Shown: positions 27,775 to 37,073, counted from the stretch's first letter. The stretch is 64,000 bases of DNA from Acerihabitans sp015654925 (GCF_047324175.1 NZ_CP178732.1:2418001-2482000); one strand, 5' to 3'. A program made the numbers and translations. The notes: generated by a model not told the origin, from the sequence alone.

Positions 27775-28917
27775 ATGGCGGAAGACAGCGATCTGGAAAA
27801 AAGCGAGGCCCCCACCGCCCACCGGCTGGATAAAGCCCGCGAAGAGGGGCAGATTCCCCGTTCCCGCGAATTGACTTCCGTTTTGATGCTGCTGGTGGGG
27901 CTGGCTATCCTGTGGATGGGCGGCGAGCCGCTGGGCCGCCAACTGGCGGCGATGATCGCCCAAGGCCTGCGTTTCGACCACGGTATAATCAGCAACGACC
28001 GCCAGATTTTATTTCAAGTGCAGGCCCTGATCAAACAAACGGTGTGGGCGCTGGTCCCGGTCTTTGCCGGCCTGGTGCTCACCGCCCTGGCCGCGCCGAT
28101 GCTGCTGGGGGGCGTGATGTTTAATCCCGCATCGATTAAATTCGATCTGGGCAAAGTCAATCCGCTGCCGGGATTAAAACGGGTTTTTTCCGGCCAGGCG
28201 CTATCGGAGTTATTCAAGGCCATACTCAAGGCGCTGCTGATGGGCTGGGTCACCGGCTGGTTCCTTTGGCACAATTGGCCGGTCATGCTGCATTTGGTGC
28301 TGGAATCCCCGATTGCCGCATTGGGCGATGCCCTGCGGCTGATCGCCACCTGCGCCTTGCTGAATATCGCGTCGTTGATTCCCATGGTGGCGTTCGATGT
28401 GTTCTGGCAACTCTGGAGCCATGTTAAAAAGCTGCGGATGACCCGGCAGGAAATCCGCGATGAATTCAAGGACCAGGAAGGGGACCCGCACGTTAAAAGC
28501 CGCATTCGCCAGCAGCAGCGCGCCATGTCGCGCCGCCGCATGATGAGCGACGTGCCGGGCGCCGACGTTATTATCACCAACCCCACCCACTATGCCGTGG
28601 CCCTGCGTTATGAGGACGGCAAAATGAACGCCCCGAAAGTGGTGGCCAAAGGCGCCGGCGATATTGCCCTGCGCATTCGCGAGATCGGGGATCGGCACCG
28701 TATTCCCCAGCTTGAAGCGCCGCCGCTGGCCAGGGCGCTGTATCGCCACGGCGAGATCGGGCAGGCGATTCCCGCCACCTTGTATTCCGCCGTGGCCGAG
28801 GTCCTGGCCTGGGTCTATCAGCTAAAACGCTGGCGGGAGCAGGGCGGATTGATACCGAAAAAACCCGAACATTTACCGGTGCCGGCGGCACTGGATTTTG
28901 CCCACGAGAAAGAGTGA
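27775..28917 (+). CDS. flhB: flagellar export gate protein FlhB
   Basis: FlhB is a membrane component of the flagellar type III export gate that switches substrate specificity from hook to filament. The product is 380 residues (E. coli 382). Four membrane segments lie between residues about 30 and 210. The C-terminal cytosolic domain holds the self-cleaving NPTH motif (IITNPTHYAVALRYEDG), cleaved between Asn and Pro. The usual N-terminal EDSDLEKSEAPTAHRLDKA is present. flhA starts 1 bp after its stop. Confidence 0.96.
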   Translation: MAEDSDLEKSEAPTAHRLDKAREEGQIPRSRELTSVLMLLVGLAILWMGGEPLGRQLAAMIAQGLRFDHGIISNDRQILFQVQALIKQTVWALVPVFAGLVLTALAAPMLLGGVMFNPASIKFDLGKVNPLPGLKRVFSGQALSELFKAILKALLMGWVTGWFLWHNWPVMLHLVLESPIAALGDALRLIATCALLNIASLIPMVAFDVFWQLWSHVKKLRMTRQEIRDEFKDQEGDPHVKSRIRQQQRAMSRRRMMSDVPGADVIITNPTHYAVALRYEDGKMNAPKVVAKGAGDIALRIREIGDRHRIPQLEAPPLARALYRHGEIGQAIPATLYSAVAEVLAWVYQLKRWREQGGLIPKKPEHLPVPAALDFAHEKE

Positions 28918-28918
28918 T

Positions 28919-31003
28919 ATGGCCAAGCTGGTAGCATTATTACGGTTGCCCCCCAATTTAAGTACCATTCAATGGCAGATTCTGGCCGGCCCGGTACTGA
29001 TCCTGATGATCCTGTCGATGATGGTGCTGCCGTTGCCGCCTTTTATCCTGGATCTGCTGTTTACCTTTAACATCGCCCTGTCGATCATGGTGCTGCTGGT
29101 GGCGATGTTTACCCGCAAGACCCTGGAGTTCGCGGCATTTCCCACCATCCTGCTGTTTTCCACCCTGTTGCGCCTGTCGCTGAATATCGCATCGACCCGC
29201 ATCATATTGCTGCACGGCCATACGGGCACGGCGGCGGCCGGACGGGTGATCGAGGCCTTCGGCCACTTCCTGGTGGGCGGCAATTTCGCCATCGGCATCG
29301 TGGTGTTTATCATCCTGGTGGTGATCAACTTTATGGTTATCACCAAAGGCGCCGGGCGCATCGCCGAAGTGGGCGCGCGTTTTGTGCTTGACGGCATGCC
29401 CGGCAAACAAATGGCCATCGATGCCGATCTCAACGCCGGCCTGATCGGCGAGGAAGAAGCCAAATTACGCCGCAGCGAAGTCACCCAGGAAGCGGATTTT
29501 TACGGTTCGATGGATGGGGCCAGCAAGTTCGTGCGCGGCGATGCCATCGCCGGCCTGATGATCATGGTGATCAACGTGATCGGCGGGTTGCTGGTGGGCA
29601 TGATCCAGCACGGCATGGCCCTGGGCAATGCGGCCGAAAGCTACACCCTGCTGACCATCGGCGACGGGCTGGTGGCGCAAATTCCGGCGCTGGTGATCTC
29701 CACCGCCGCGGGCGTCATCGTTACCCGGGTAGGTACCAATCAGGATGTCGGCCAGCAGATGGTCGGCCAGCTATTCAACAACCCGCGGGTCATGCTATTG
29801 AGCGCCGCGGTGCTGGGGTTGCTGGGACTGGTGCCCGGAATGCCCAATATGGTGTTTTTACTGTTTACCGGCATGTTGCTGGCCCTGGCCTGGTGGCTGC
29901 GCGGCAAGACCGAGCAAGGACCGGTGGCCAGCGCTCCGCTGATTAAACCGGACAGCGCGCTAAATAATAAAGAAGCCAGCTGGAGCGATGTGCAGTTGGA
30001 AGACCCCCTGGGCATGGAAGTGGGCTACCGGCTGATCCCGATGGTGGATTTCCAGCAAAATGGCGAACTGCTGGGCCGTATTCGCAGCATCCGCAAAAAA
30101 TTCGCCCAGGAAACCGGCTTTTTGCCGCCGGTGGTGCATATCCGCGATAATCTCGAACTCCAGCCGGCCAGCTACCGCATTTTGCTCAAAGGCGTCGAAA
30201 TGGGGCGCGGCGAAGCGTTCCCCGGCCGCTGGATGGCCATTAATCCCGGCGCCGCCGCCGGCGAACTGGCCGGGGATATCACCCAGGATCCGGCGTTTGG
30301 CCTGCCGGCGGTCTGGATTGACAGCGCGCTGAAAGAGCAGGCGCAGATCCAGGGGTATACGGTGGTCGAGGCCAGCACCGTGGTGGCCACCCATCTTAAT
30401 CATCTTATCGGCATCCATGCCAGCGAGCTGCTGGGCCGGCAGGAAACCCAGCAATTGCTCGATCGCGTTACCCAGGAAATGCCCAAACTCACCGAAGATT
30501 TTATCCCCGGCACCCTGACGCTGACCATTTTTCATAAAGTGTTGCAGAATTTGCTGGCCGAAAACGTGCCGATCCGCGATATGCGCACCATTATCGAAAC
30601 CTTGGCGGAACATGCCCCGGTACAAAAAGATCCGGCGGAGCTCACGGTCGTGGTGCGGGTCGCCCTCGGGCGGGCGATCACCCAGCGCTGGTTCCCGGGG
30701 GACGGTGAAATCCAGGCCATCGGTCTGGATTTGGCGTTGGAGCGGGTACTGTTGCAGGCGCTGCAAAGCGGCGGCGGCCTGGAGCCGGGTATGGCGGATC
30801 GGGTATTGGCGCAGGCGCGGGAGGTGCTGCAACAGCAGGAAAGCCTGAACGCGCCGGCGGTGCTGCTGGTCAATCACGCCCTGCGCCCGCTGCTGGCGCG
30901 TTTCCTGCGCCGCAGCCTGCCTCAGCTTGCCGTCTTGTCGAATCTGGAAGTCAGCGATCGGCGGCAAATCCGCATGACGGCCATTTTGGGCGGCCCGCGG
31001 TGA
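28919..31003 (+). CDS. flhA: flagellar export gate protein FlhA
   Basis: FlhA forms the nonameric export gate, using proton motive force and docking chaperone-substrate complexes. The product is 694 residues (E. coli 692). About eight membrane helices occupy residues 20-330, with the FHIPEP signature region GRIAEVGARFVLDGMPGKQM and IDADLNAGLIGEEEA; the large cytosolic domain follows. The ATG at 28919 is right after the flhB stop and matches the family start; an extension to 28898 is rejected. It overlaps flhE by 4 bp. Confidence 0.96.
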   Translation: MAKLVALLRLPPNLSTIQWQILAGPVLILMILSMMVLPLPPFILDLLFTFNIALSIMVLLVAMFTRKTLEFAAFPTILLFSTLLRLSLNIASTRIILLHGHTGTAAAGRVIEAFGHFLVGGNFAIGIVVFIILVVINFMVITKGAGRIAEVGARFVLDGMPGKQMAIDADLNAGLIGEEEAKLRRSEVTQEADFYGSMDGASKFVRGDAIAGLMIMVINVIGGLLVGMIQHGMALGNAAESYTLLTIGDGLVAQIPALVISTAAGVIVTRVGTNQDVGQQMVGQLFNNPRVMLLSAAVLGLLGLVPGMPNMVFLLFTGMLLALAWWLRGKTEQGPVASAPLIKPDSALNNKEASWSDVQLEDPLGMEVGYRLIPMVDFQQNGELLGRIRSIRKKFAQETGFLPPVVHIRDNLELQPASYRILLKGVEMGRGEAFPGRWMAINPGAAAGELAGDITQDPAFGLPAVWIDSALKEQAQIQGYTVVEASTVVATHLNHLIGIHASELLGRQETQQLLDRVTQEMPKLTEDFIPGTLTLTIFHKVLQNLLAENVPIRDMRTIIETLAEHAPVQKDPAELTVVVRVALGRAITQRWFPGDGEIQAIGLDLALERVLLQALQSGGGLEPGMADRVLAQAREVLQQQESLNAPAVLLVNHALRPLLARFLRRSLPQLAVLSNLEVSDRRQIRMTAILGGPR

Positions 31004-31569
31004 AGATAGCGGATTATCGCACCGGCGCCCATCGCCCGGGCAGGCGGCTACTGCCGCTTGCCTGGCTGCTGGCCATCGCCGCGCCCGCCGCGCCGGCGCC
31101 CATCATGCCCGCCGCAAGGCCGGCGATCGCCAACGCCGAAGCCAACTTGGCCGTCAGCGTACGGGTGGCGGCGCCCGGGGACGTCGCGCTGCCGGGCCGC
31201 GCCCCGGCGGATGGGGGATGGGAGGCGCAGGGGAAAATGCTGTCCCTGGGCCAGCGCGGCAGCGTTAAAAGCAGCGCGCCGATGCGGCCCGTTACCGCGC
31301 CGCCGGGCGGGGCGCTGGTCACGTCCATCAGTTGGCGGATCGATACCGAACGGCCGTTGCCGGCGGGGGCGATGCTGGCGGTCTGCCTGCCGGTGAAATG
31401 TGTTTATCTCGATGGGCTGGCCGGACGAAGCGATGCGCTGGCGGGAGCGCCGGCGAATAATCCATTGACGCTGCTGGTGAAAGTCAACGGCAGCGGCGCT
31501 TTCTACCCGCAGATATTGCTGACCCGTTATCAGATCTTGGTGAATTACCGCACGTTGCCCACCCGCTGA
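31000..31569 (+). CDS. flhE: flagellar protein FlhE
   Basis: FlhE is a periplasmic protein thought to prevent proton leak through the export gate. The product is 189 residues, longer than E. coli FlhE (130). It starts with GTG at 31000 overlapping the flhA stop. A basic then hydrophobic stretch (RRLLPLAWLLAIAAPAAPAP) is a signal peptide, followed by about 40 extra residues before the conserved part. The family end is clear: VCLPVKCVYLDGL (Cys pair) and ILLTRYQILVNYR. The extension makes the assignment rest on position and the C-terminus. Confidence 0.83.
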   Translation: MKIADYRTGAHRPGRRLLPLAWLLAIAAPAAPAPIMPAARPAIANAEANLAVSVRVAAPGDVALPGRAPADGGWEAQGKMLSLGQRGSVKSSAPMRPVTAPPGGALVTSISWRIDTERPLPAGAMLAVCLPVKCVYLDGLAGRSDALAGAPANNPLTLLVKVNGSGAFYPQILLTRYQILVNYRTLPTR

Positions 31570-31663
31570 ACCCGCAACGCCGCGGCGTCTGACCGCGACG
31601 GCCGGTATCATCATAGGATGCGGGGGGAGCGCCCCGGGCGGCAAATATAGCGCAGCGCGGGGA

Positions 31664-32107
31664 TTAGACGCTGAACTTGCGGCCCAATAACTGCCCGCTG
31701 CGCGCCTGGCCGTCGGGGCCATAGAGGCGGCGCTGGGTTTGATGTTGCTCCAGCATGGCGAGCATTTGCTGGTTTAATAGCAGATGCTGCGCCAGCAACA
31801 GGCCGTTACGGTAGTTATGGTGATTGAGGTTTTCAGTCAGCTGCGCGATGGTTTGCCACTGGGCGCGCAAAGACGGATGGCCGTCATAAGGCGGCTGGCC
31901 GGCTCCGCTGGCGGCCGCCAGGGCTTCGCGCTGGCGATCCAAATGCTGCAGGGTGGCCAGCTGTTCATTTTTATTTTCCGTCACCCGGTGCAATAGCGCG
32001 GCGTTAACCTGGCCGGCGCTCAGCAGTTCCTGTTCCTGGGCCAGGGTGAGTTCCAATTGCCGTAGAATTACCAGCATGCGGGTAAAGGTGGTGTCCAACT
32101 CATTCAT
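31664..32107 (-). CDS. flgN: flagellar export chaperone FlgN
   Basis: FlgN is the cytosolic chaperone for the hook-junction proteins FlgK and FlgL. The product is 147 residues (E. coli 138), helical and Gln/Leu-rich (FTRMLVILRQLELTLAQEQ, LTENKNEQLATLQHLDRQRE). It follows flgM by 9 bp in the usual flgMN order and is convergent with flhE. Conservation is modest, so position adds weight. Confidence 0.9.
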   Translation of the reverse strand: MNELDTTFTRMLVILRQLELTLAQEQELLSAGQVNAALLHRVTENKNEQLATLQHLDRQREALAAASGAGQPPYDGHPSLRAQWQTIAQLTENLNHHNYRNGLLLAQHLLLNQQMLAMLEQHQTQRRLYGPDGQARSGQLLGRKFSV

Positions 32108-32116
32108 GACGGTTGA

Positions 32117-32419
32117 TTACTCATCCTGATCGAGCATCGATTGCGCCTGGGCAATCAACGCATCGGCAATTTTGCCGGTATCCACTTTCAATTCGCCGCG
32201 GCGAATGGCCTGTTTCAGACTGTCCACTTTGGCGCTGTCGATATCCTGGCTGCCGGGTTGCCGCAGGCGTGCCTGGGCGTCGCTTAAATTGACCTGCGTC
32301 TGCTGGCTGGTGGCGATGGCGCCGCCGGTAGTTTTGCTTTTTTGCGGCTGAACAGTACCGGTTTCCGGACCCTGGATCGGGGACAGAGGTTGAATTGGGC
32401 GGGTACTATCAATACTCAT
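32117..32419 (-). CDS. flgM: anti-sigma-28 factor FlgM
   Basis: FlgM binds FliA until the hook is complete and is then exported. The product is 100 residues (E. coli 97). The disordered N-terminus (MSIDSTRPIQPLSPIQ) is followed by the sigma-binding helices: VNLSDAQARLRQPGSQDID and LKQAIRRGELKVDTGKIADA. It has a sigma-28 promoter directly upstream, giving feedback control, besides read-through from flgA. Confidence 0.96.
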   Translation of the reverse strand: MSIDSTRPIQPLSPIQGPETGTVQPQKSKTTGGAIATSQQTQVNLSDAQARLRQPGSQDIDSAKVDSLKQAIRRGELKVDTGKIADALIAQAQSMLDQDE

Positions 32420-32468
32420 ACAGCCTCACTTATATTCGTTGTCAAAAACACCCTCGGGTTAACTTTGA

Positions 32469-32495
32469 TTATCGGCCAAATCCACCAAAGCTTTA
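32469..32495 (-). promoter_or_regulatory. FliA (sigma-28) promoter of flgMN
   Basis: Read on the minus strand, TAAAGCTT-N11-GCCGATAA matches 15 of 16 consensus bases. It lies 50 bp before the flgM start, at the very end of flgA. Confidence 0.93.
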
Positions 32496-32497
32496 AT

Positions 32498-33208
32498 TTA
32501 AAATATGACGCGTACGTTACCGTCGTCCAGCAACTGGCCGTTAACCACCTGGCCCGAGTCCATCCGCACCTGCAGCCGATCGTTTACCGCCGCGTTATTC
32601 ATGGCTTTGCCGGTGCTTTGCACGGCGAAGCCTTCGCCTTGGGCGGTCACCTGCACGGTTTGGCCGGTTGCGACGCGCCAGGGGCGGCGCAACATGGCGG
32701 CGGTTAACGCCTGGCCGCTGCCTACCGCCCGCTCGCTGACGCTGCCGGCCGCCAGCGCCATATCGGTGAGGGGCGCGCCGGTGAGCATATCCAGGCGGCC
32801 GGTGCGCCACATGATGTCCTGTTCAGATAGCGTCTGATGGGCGGCGATCGGCCGGGCCGCCACCAGGTAACGATCGGTGACCTGGACATCGGCTTGCAGA
32901 AACCGTTTTTGGGTATCGCACACCATACCGATACTGAGATTACCCCAGATACGATTACGGGACGGCAATGAAAATTGCGGGTGTTCGCAGCTCAGGCGGC
33001 GATCCGCCGGCGTCTTGATCACGATTCGCATTGATTGCGGGGGCGCGGGATATTGCCGCTGCATAAAATCGGTCAACTGCGCCGCCAGCGGGTCAGCGGC
33101 GGCGGCGGCCGAAAACAGGAATAACGCGGCGGCCAGGACACGATGCCGACGCCCCCTGCGGGCGGCGATGGCCGGTGGCGCAACTTGGTTAACGTCCATA
33201 CTCTTCAT
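32498..33208 (-). CDS. flgA: P-ring assembly chaperone FlgA
   Basis: FlgA is a periplasmic chaperone for FlgI polymerisation into the P ring. The product is 236 residues from ATG 33208, with AGGGG 5-6 bases upstream (E. coli 219). A signal peptide is visible (RHRVLAAALFLFSAAAAADP). The SAF domain is in YLVAARPIAAHQTLSEQDI and GQALTAAMLRRPW. The frame remains open to 33814, but that part is antisense to flgB and not conserved. It is divergent from flgB and cotranscribed with flgMN. Confidence 0.92.
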   Translation of the reverse strand: MKSMDVNQVAPPAIAARRGRRHRVLAAALFLFSAAAAADPLAAQLTDFMQRQYPAPPQSMRIVIKTPADRRLSCEHPQFSLPSRNRIWGNLSIGMVCDTQKRFLQADVQVTDRYLVAARPIAAHQTLSEQDIMWRTGRLDMLTGAPLTDMALAAGSVSERAVGSGQALTAAMLRRPWRVATGQTVQVTAQGEGFAVQSTGKAMNNAAVNDRLQVRMDSGQVVNGQLLDDGNVRVIF

Positions 33209-33469
33209 CTCATCCCCTGCGTGTTTTATCCTTCCCGCCGGCGTGGCCGCTGCCTCATGGCTAGCCGGGCAATGACAGTGTACCGATCTCCTTTTCTTCT
33301 CAATGGGTAAATTAGCACCGCAATTCATGCTTATTCCGGCGATAGGCATGGCGGTTATACGTCTAAGCTGGCATCCATTAATTAATGCCCGGTATTTTTC
33401 TTTGTTGTTATCGCAACTGCCATGACAACTGCGTCGGCAGCTACCGTGGCAACCATGATGGGAACCATG
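33209..33469. promoter_or_regulatory. flgA / flgB divergent promoter region
   Basis: This 261-bp gap separates flgA (reverse) and flgB (forward). In E. coli it holds FlhD4C2-dependent class 2 promoters for both operons. No FlhDC box could be assigned by eye with confidence. Confidence 0.45.
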
Positions 33470-33880
33470 ATGATCAATAAGCTTGATGCCGCCCTGCAAT
33501 TCCAGCAGGAAGCCCTCAACTTGCGCGCGCAGCGTCAGGAAATCCTGGCCGCGAATATTGCCAATGCCGATACTCCGGGCTATCAGGCGCGGGATATCGA
33601 TTTTGCCAGCGAACTGAATAAAGCGCTGACCCAGGGGCGGGCCAGCGGCGCGTCGTTGGCGCTGACCACCACCTCCGCGCGGCATATCGATGCGTCCGGC
33701 GCCGCCGCTCCCGCCAGCGAGCTGCTCTACCGGGTGCCGGATCAACCCGCGCTGGACGGCAATACCGTTGATATGGACCGCGAAAGAACCCAGTTCGCCG
33801 ATAACAGCCTGCAATATCAGACCGATCTGACGGTGCTCGGCGGACAGATTAAAAACATGATGTCGGTACTACAGGAGTAA
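33470..33880 (+). CDS. flgB: flagellar proximal rod protein FlgB
   Basis: FlgB forms the proximal rod. The product is 136 residues (E. coli 138). The start at 33470 gives MINKLDAALQFQQEALNLR, matching MLDKLDAALRFQQEALNLR of E. coli; GATGGGAA lies upstream. Also conserved are ANIANADTPGYQARDIDF and GNTVDMDRERTQFADNSLQY. An open extension to 33422 is not conserved. First gene of the flgBCDEFGHIJ operon. Confidence 0.95.
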   Translation: MINKLDAALQFQQEALNLRAQRQEILAANIANADTPGYQARDIDFASELNKALTQGRASGASLALTTTSARHIDASGAAAPASELLYRVPDQPALDGNTVDMDRERTQFADNSLQYQTDLTVLGGQIKNMMSVLQE

Positions 33881-33887
33881 CCCGCCG

Positions 33888-34292
33888 ATGGGGATGACCT
33901 CGATTTTTGCAATTTCCGGTTCGGCGCTGAGCGCCCAATCGCAGCGCATGAACGTCGCCGCCAGCAATCTGGCGAATGCGGACAGCGTGACCGGCCCGGA
34001 CGGCCAGCCGTATCGCGCCAAAGAAGTGATCTTCCAGGTGGCCGCCCCCGCCGGGCAGGAAATCGGCGGCGTCCAGGTCAGCGGCGTGGTGGAATCGCCG
34101 CAGCCGGACAAGCTGGTCTATCAGCCGGGCAATCCGCTGGCGGACGAGAAGGGCTATGTACGCATGCCTAATGTCAATGTGGTGGATGAAATGGTCAACA
34201 GCATGTCGGCCTCGCGCAGCTACCAGGCCAATATCGATGTGCTCAATACCGCCAAGACGCTGATGCAAAAAACCCTGACGCTTGGCCAATAA
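33888..34292 (+). CDS. flgC: flagellar proximal rod protein FlgC
   Basis: FlgC is a rod component. The product is 134 residues, as in E. coli, with the basal-body motif VAASNLANADSVTGPDGQPY and the C-terminal SASRSYQANIDVLNTAKTLM. It lies 7 bp after flgB. Confidence 0.96.
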   Translation: MGMTSIFAISGSALSAQSQRMNVAASNLANADSVTGPDGQPYRAKEVIFQVAAPAGQEIGGVQVSGVVESPQPDKLVYQPGNPLADEKGYVRMPNVNVVDEMVNSMSASRSYQANIDVLNTAKTLMQKTLTLGQ

Positions 34293-34304
34293 CCGGAGGA
34301 TATG

Positions 34305-34982
34305 ATGGGCGTTTCAGTCAATATGAATGACCCGGTGGATAACACCAAAGTTGCCGACAAGACCGCGGCCGGCAGTTCCAGCGTCGATTTGCAAAGCCAA
34401 TTCCTGACGCTGCTGGTGGCCCAGTTGAAAAACCAGGACCCTACCAACCCGATGGACAACTCCCAGTTGACTACCCAGTTGGCGCAAATCAGTACCCTGA
34501 GCGGCATTGAAAACCTTAATACCACCCTAGGGTCGATTTCCGGCCAAATCAACACCAGCCAATCGTTGCAGGCTTCCACCCTGGTGGGCCACGGCGTGAT
34601 GATTGACGGCAACAGCATTCTGGTGGGCGCCGACAGCACCACCACGCCTTTCGGCCTGTCGCTGGATAAAGCCAGCGACGCCACCACGGTTACCATAAAA
34701 GACGCCAGCGGCAACGTGGTGCGCACCGACGACCTCGGCGCGCAGACCGCGGGGGTGCATACCTTTACCTGGGACGGTACCGACAGCGCGGGCGCGGCCT
34801 TGCCGGCAGGCTCATATACCTTCAGCGTCGCCGCCACGACGACGGCGGGCAGCGCCGTAACGGCCACCGCGCTCAAATACGCGGCGGTGTATGGGGTCAA
34901 CACCACCGCCGGCGGCGCCTCGCAGCTTAACCTCGGCTTGGCCGGCAACGTTACGCTCGATCAGGTACGACAAATTATTTAA
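34305..34982 (+). CDS. flgD: hook-capping scaffold protein FlgD
   Basis: FlgD caps the growing hook and guides FlgE polymerisation; it is later removed. The product is 225 residues (E. coli 231). The N-terminus has FLTLLVAQLKNQDPTNPMDN and LTTQLAQIST; the FlgD Ig/tudor part includes GVHTFTWDGTDSAGAALPAG. ATG 34305 is 5 bases after GGAGG; the ATG at 34302 is only 2 bases away. It ends LDQVRQII like E. coli (LDEVRQII). Confidence 0.95.
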   Translation: MGVSVNMNDPVDNTKVADKTAAGSSSVDLQSQFLTLLVAQLKNQDPTNPMDNSQLTTQLAQISTLSGIENLNTTLGSISGQINTSQSLQASTLVGHGVMIDGNSILVGADSTTTPFGLSLDKASDATTVTIKDASGNVVRTDDLGAQTAGVHTFTWDGTDSAGAALPAGSYTFSVAATTTAGSAVTATALKYAAVYGVNTTAGGASQLNLGLAGNVTLDQVRQII

Positions 34983-35012
34983 CGGACAACGAGGCCTGCG
35001 CGGCAGCCTTGC

Positions 35013-35059
35013 CAACCTTATCACAGGCCAACCTTATCACAGGGCAACCTTATCACTGG
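35013..35059 (+). repeat. 16-bp triplicated repeat between flgD and flgE
   Basis: Three tandem copies with a 16-bp period of CAACCTTATCACAGG (the last ends CACTGG) fill most of the 85-bp flgD-flgE gap. The last copy contributes to the flgE ribosome-binding region (TGGAGAG). Confidence 0.9.
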
Positions 35060-35067
35060 AGAGTCAC

Positions 35068-36276
35068 ATGGGTTTTTCTCAAGCGGTCAGCGGCATGAAC
35101 GCCGCCGCCACCAATTTGGACGTTATCGGTAATAATATCGCCAACTCCGAAACCAGCGGGTTTAAAGCGGGTTCAGTCTCCTTTGCCGATGTGTTCGCCA
35201 GCTCCCAGGTCGGTCTTGGCGTCAAGGTGGCCGCGGTAACCCAGAATTTCAAGGACGGGACGGTCAATACCACCGATAACGGCTTGAATGTCGCTATTTC
35301 CAATAACGGCTTTTTCCGCCTGGTGGATGATAGCGGTTCGGTATTCTATTCCCGCAACGGCGATTTTTCGAAAAACTCCAGCAATGAATTGATTAACAGC
35401 AGCGGCCTGCACGTCACCGGTTATGCGGCCACCGGCACGCCCCCCACCATCCAGCAGGGAACCCAGCCGGTTAATTTGACCATTCCCGCGGCGGGACTGG
35501 CGGCCAAGGCCAGCACCTCCGGCACCATGGTGGCCAAGCTGAACTCCAGCTCCCCGGTGCTCGATGACGCCAAATTCGACGCCGCCGACTCCGGCAGCTA
35601 TAGCTTTTCGCAGCCGATGACCAGTTATGACAGCCTGGGCAACCCCCATAATGTCAGCCTCTATTTCGTCAAAACCGCCAATAACGAATGGCAGGTGCAT
35701 AGCGTCGACACCAGCAGCGGCGCGGCCGCCCAAGACCTCGGCAAACTGCAATTCGATACCAACGGACAATTAGCCGCTACCAGCGCCACCAGCTTTGATA
35801 TCAATATGGCCGCGATGAACGGTTCGACCGCCGGCGCCTTTACGCTGGATTTCACCGGTACCCAGCAGCAGTACGCCACCGCCAGCAGCGTCAGCAGCCA
35901 GGACGTCAACGGCTATTCGGCCGGGGATTTAACCAAATACTCCATTAACGACGACGGTACCATTACCGGCACTTATTCCAACGGTGAAACCCAATTGCTC
36001 GGGCAAATTGTCCTGGCTAACTTCGCTAATCCGCAGGGATTGAAATCCGACGGCAACAACAGCTGGACCGCCACGTCCGCGTCCGGCCAGGCCATCGTGG
36101 GCACCGCCGGCAACGGTAACTTCGGCACGCTGACCGCCGGCGCGCTGGAAGGCTCCAACGTCGATTTAAGCAAAGAGCTGGTGAACATGATCGTGGCCCA
36201 GCGCGATTATCAATCCAATGCGCAAACCATCAAGGCCCAGAATGCCATTATGCAAACGCTGGTTAGCCTGACCTGA
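35068..36276 (+). CDS. flgE: flagellar hook protein FlgE
   Basis: FlgE is the hook subunit. From ATG 35068, after TGGAGAGTCAC, it is 402 residues, the E. coli length. Conserved ends are GFSQAVSGMNAAATNLDVIG, NNIANSETSGFKAGSVSF and, at the C-terminus, GALEGSNVDLSKELVNMI followed by VAQRDYQSNAQTIKAQN. The frame runs open back to 34891 within flgD but this is not conserved. Confidence 0.96.
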   Translation: MGFSQAVSGMNAAATNLDVIGNNIANSETSGFKAGSVSFADVFASSQVGLGVKVAAVTQNFKDGTVNTTDNGLNVAISNNGFFRLVDDSGSVFYSRNGDFSKNSSNELINSSGLHVTGYAATGTPPTIQQGTQPVNLTIPAAGLAAKASTSGTMVAKLNSSSPVLDDAKFDAADSGSYSFSQPMTSYDSLGNPHNVSLYFVKTANNEWQVHSVDTSSGAAAQDLGKLQFDTNGQLAATSATSFDINMAAMNGSTAGAFTLDFTGTQQQYATASSVSSQDVNGYSAGDLTKYSINDDGTITGTYSNGETQLLGQIVLANFANPQGLKSDGNNSWTATSASGQAIVGTAGNGNFGTLTAGALEGSNVDLSKELVNMIVAQRDYQSNAQTIKAQNAIMQTLVSLT

Positions 36277-36297
36277 TCGACCTGACGGAGTAGCCCA

Positions 36298-37053
36298 ATG
36301 GATCACGCTATTTATACCGCGATGGGGGCCGCCAGCCAGACTCTCGAACAGCAGGCGGTTATCACCAACAATCTGGCCAACTCGTCCACCACCGGGTTCC
36401 GGGCGCAGCTTTCCGCCCTGCGCGCGGTACCGGTGGAAGGGCCCACCCTGGCCACCCGTACTCTGGTGGTGGCCTCGACGCCCGGCGCGCTGATGACCCA
36501 GGGGCCGCTCGATAATACCGAGCGTCCGCTGGACGCCGCCGTGCAGGATCAGGGCTGGCTGGTGGTACAGATGCCCAACGGCGACGAAGCCTATACGCGC
36601 AACGGCAATATTGAAGTCGATGCCACCGGGCAACTGACCATCCAGGGCTACCCGGTAATGGGCGACGCGGGGCCGCTGGTGGTGCCTACCCAGGCGTCCA
36701 TCACCCTCGGTTCGGACGGTACGGTGTCGTCGCTGGGTGATGGAGACTCGCCGGACTCCATCAGTCCGGTGGGCCAGCTCAAGCGGGTTAAACCGGATGC
36801 CGCCCAGTTAGAGCGTGGCGATGACGGCTTGTTTCATCTGACCGCCGCCGCCCAGGCGCAAAACGGCAGTACCCTGCCCACCGACCCCACGGTCAAAATC
36901 ATGCCCGGCGTGCTGGAAGGCAGCAACGTCAATACCGCCGAAACGCTGGTGGATATGATTGGCAGCGCACGCCGTTTTGAAATGCAGATGAAAATCATCG
37001 CCGACATCGACAAAAATGCCGAATCGGCCAATCAACTGCTTTCAATCAGTTAA
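36298..37053 (+). CDS. flgF: flagellar proximal rod protein FlgF
   Basis: FlgF is a rod protein of 251 residues, as in E. coli. It begins DHAIYTAMGAASQTLEQQAV with NNLANSSTTGFRAQL, has AYTRNGNIEVDATGQLTIQG in the centre and ends with the rod motif GVLEGSNVNTAETLVDMI. Confidence 0.95.
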   Translation: MDHAIYTAMGAASQTLEQQAVITNNLANSSTTGFRAQLSALRAVPVEGPTLATRTLVVASTPGALMTQGPLDNTERPLDAAVQDQGWLVVQMPNGDEAYTRNGNIEVDATGQLTIQGYPVMGDAGPLVVPTQASITLGSDGTVSSLGDGDSPDSISPVGQLKRVKPDAAQLERGDDGLFHLTAAAQAQNGSTLPTDPTVKIMPGVLEGSNVNTAETLVDMIGSARRFEMQMKIIADIDKNAESANQLLSIS

Positions 37054-37073
37054 CTCAATCGGAGATTAAACGG

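Noticed and set aside
29960..30967. 335-codon minus-strand frame opposite flhA
   Set aside because: Same reason: codon-bias shadow of flhA, rich in His/Gln/Arg, no ribosome-binding site or family.
33209..33814. N-terminal extension of the flgA frame to 33814
   Set aside because: It is antisense to flgB, has no family similarity, and a signal peptide with a good ribosome-binding site starts at 33208.
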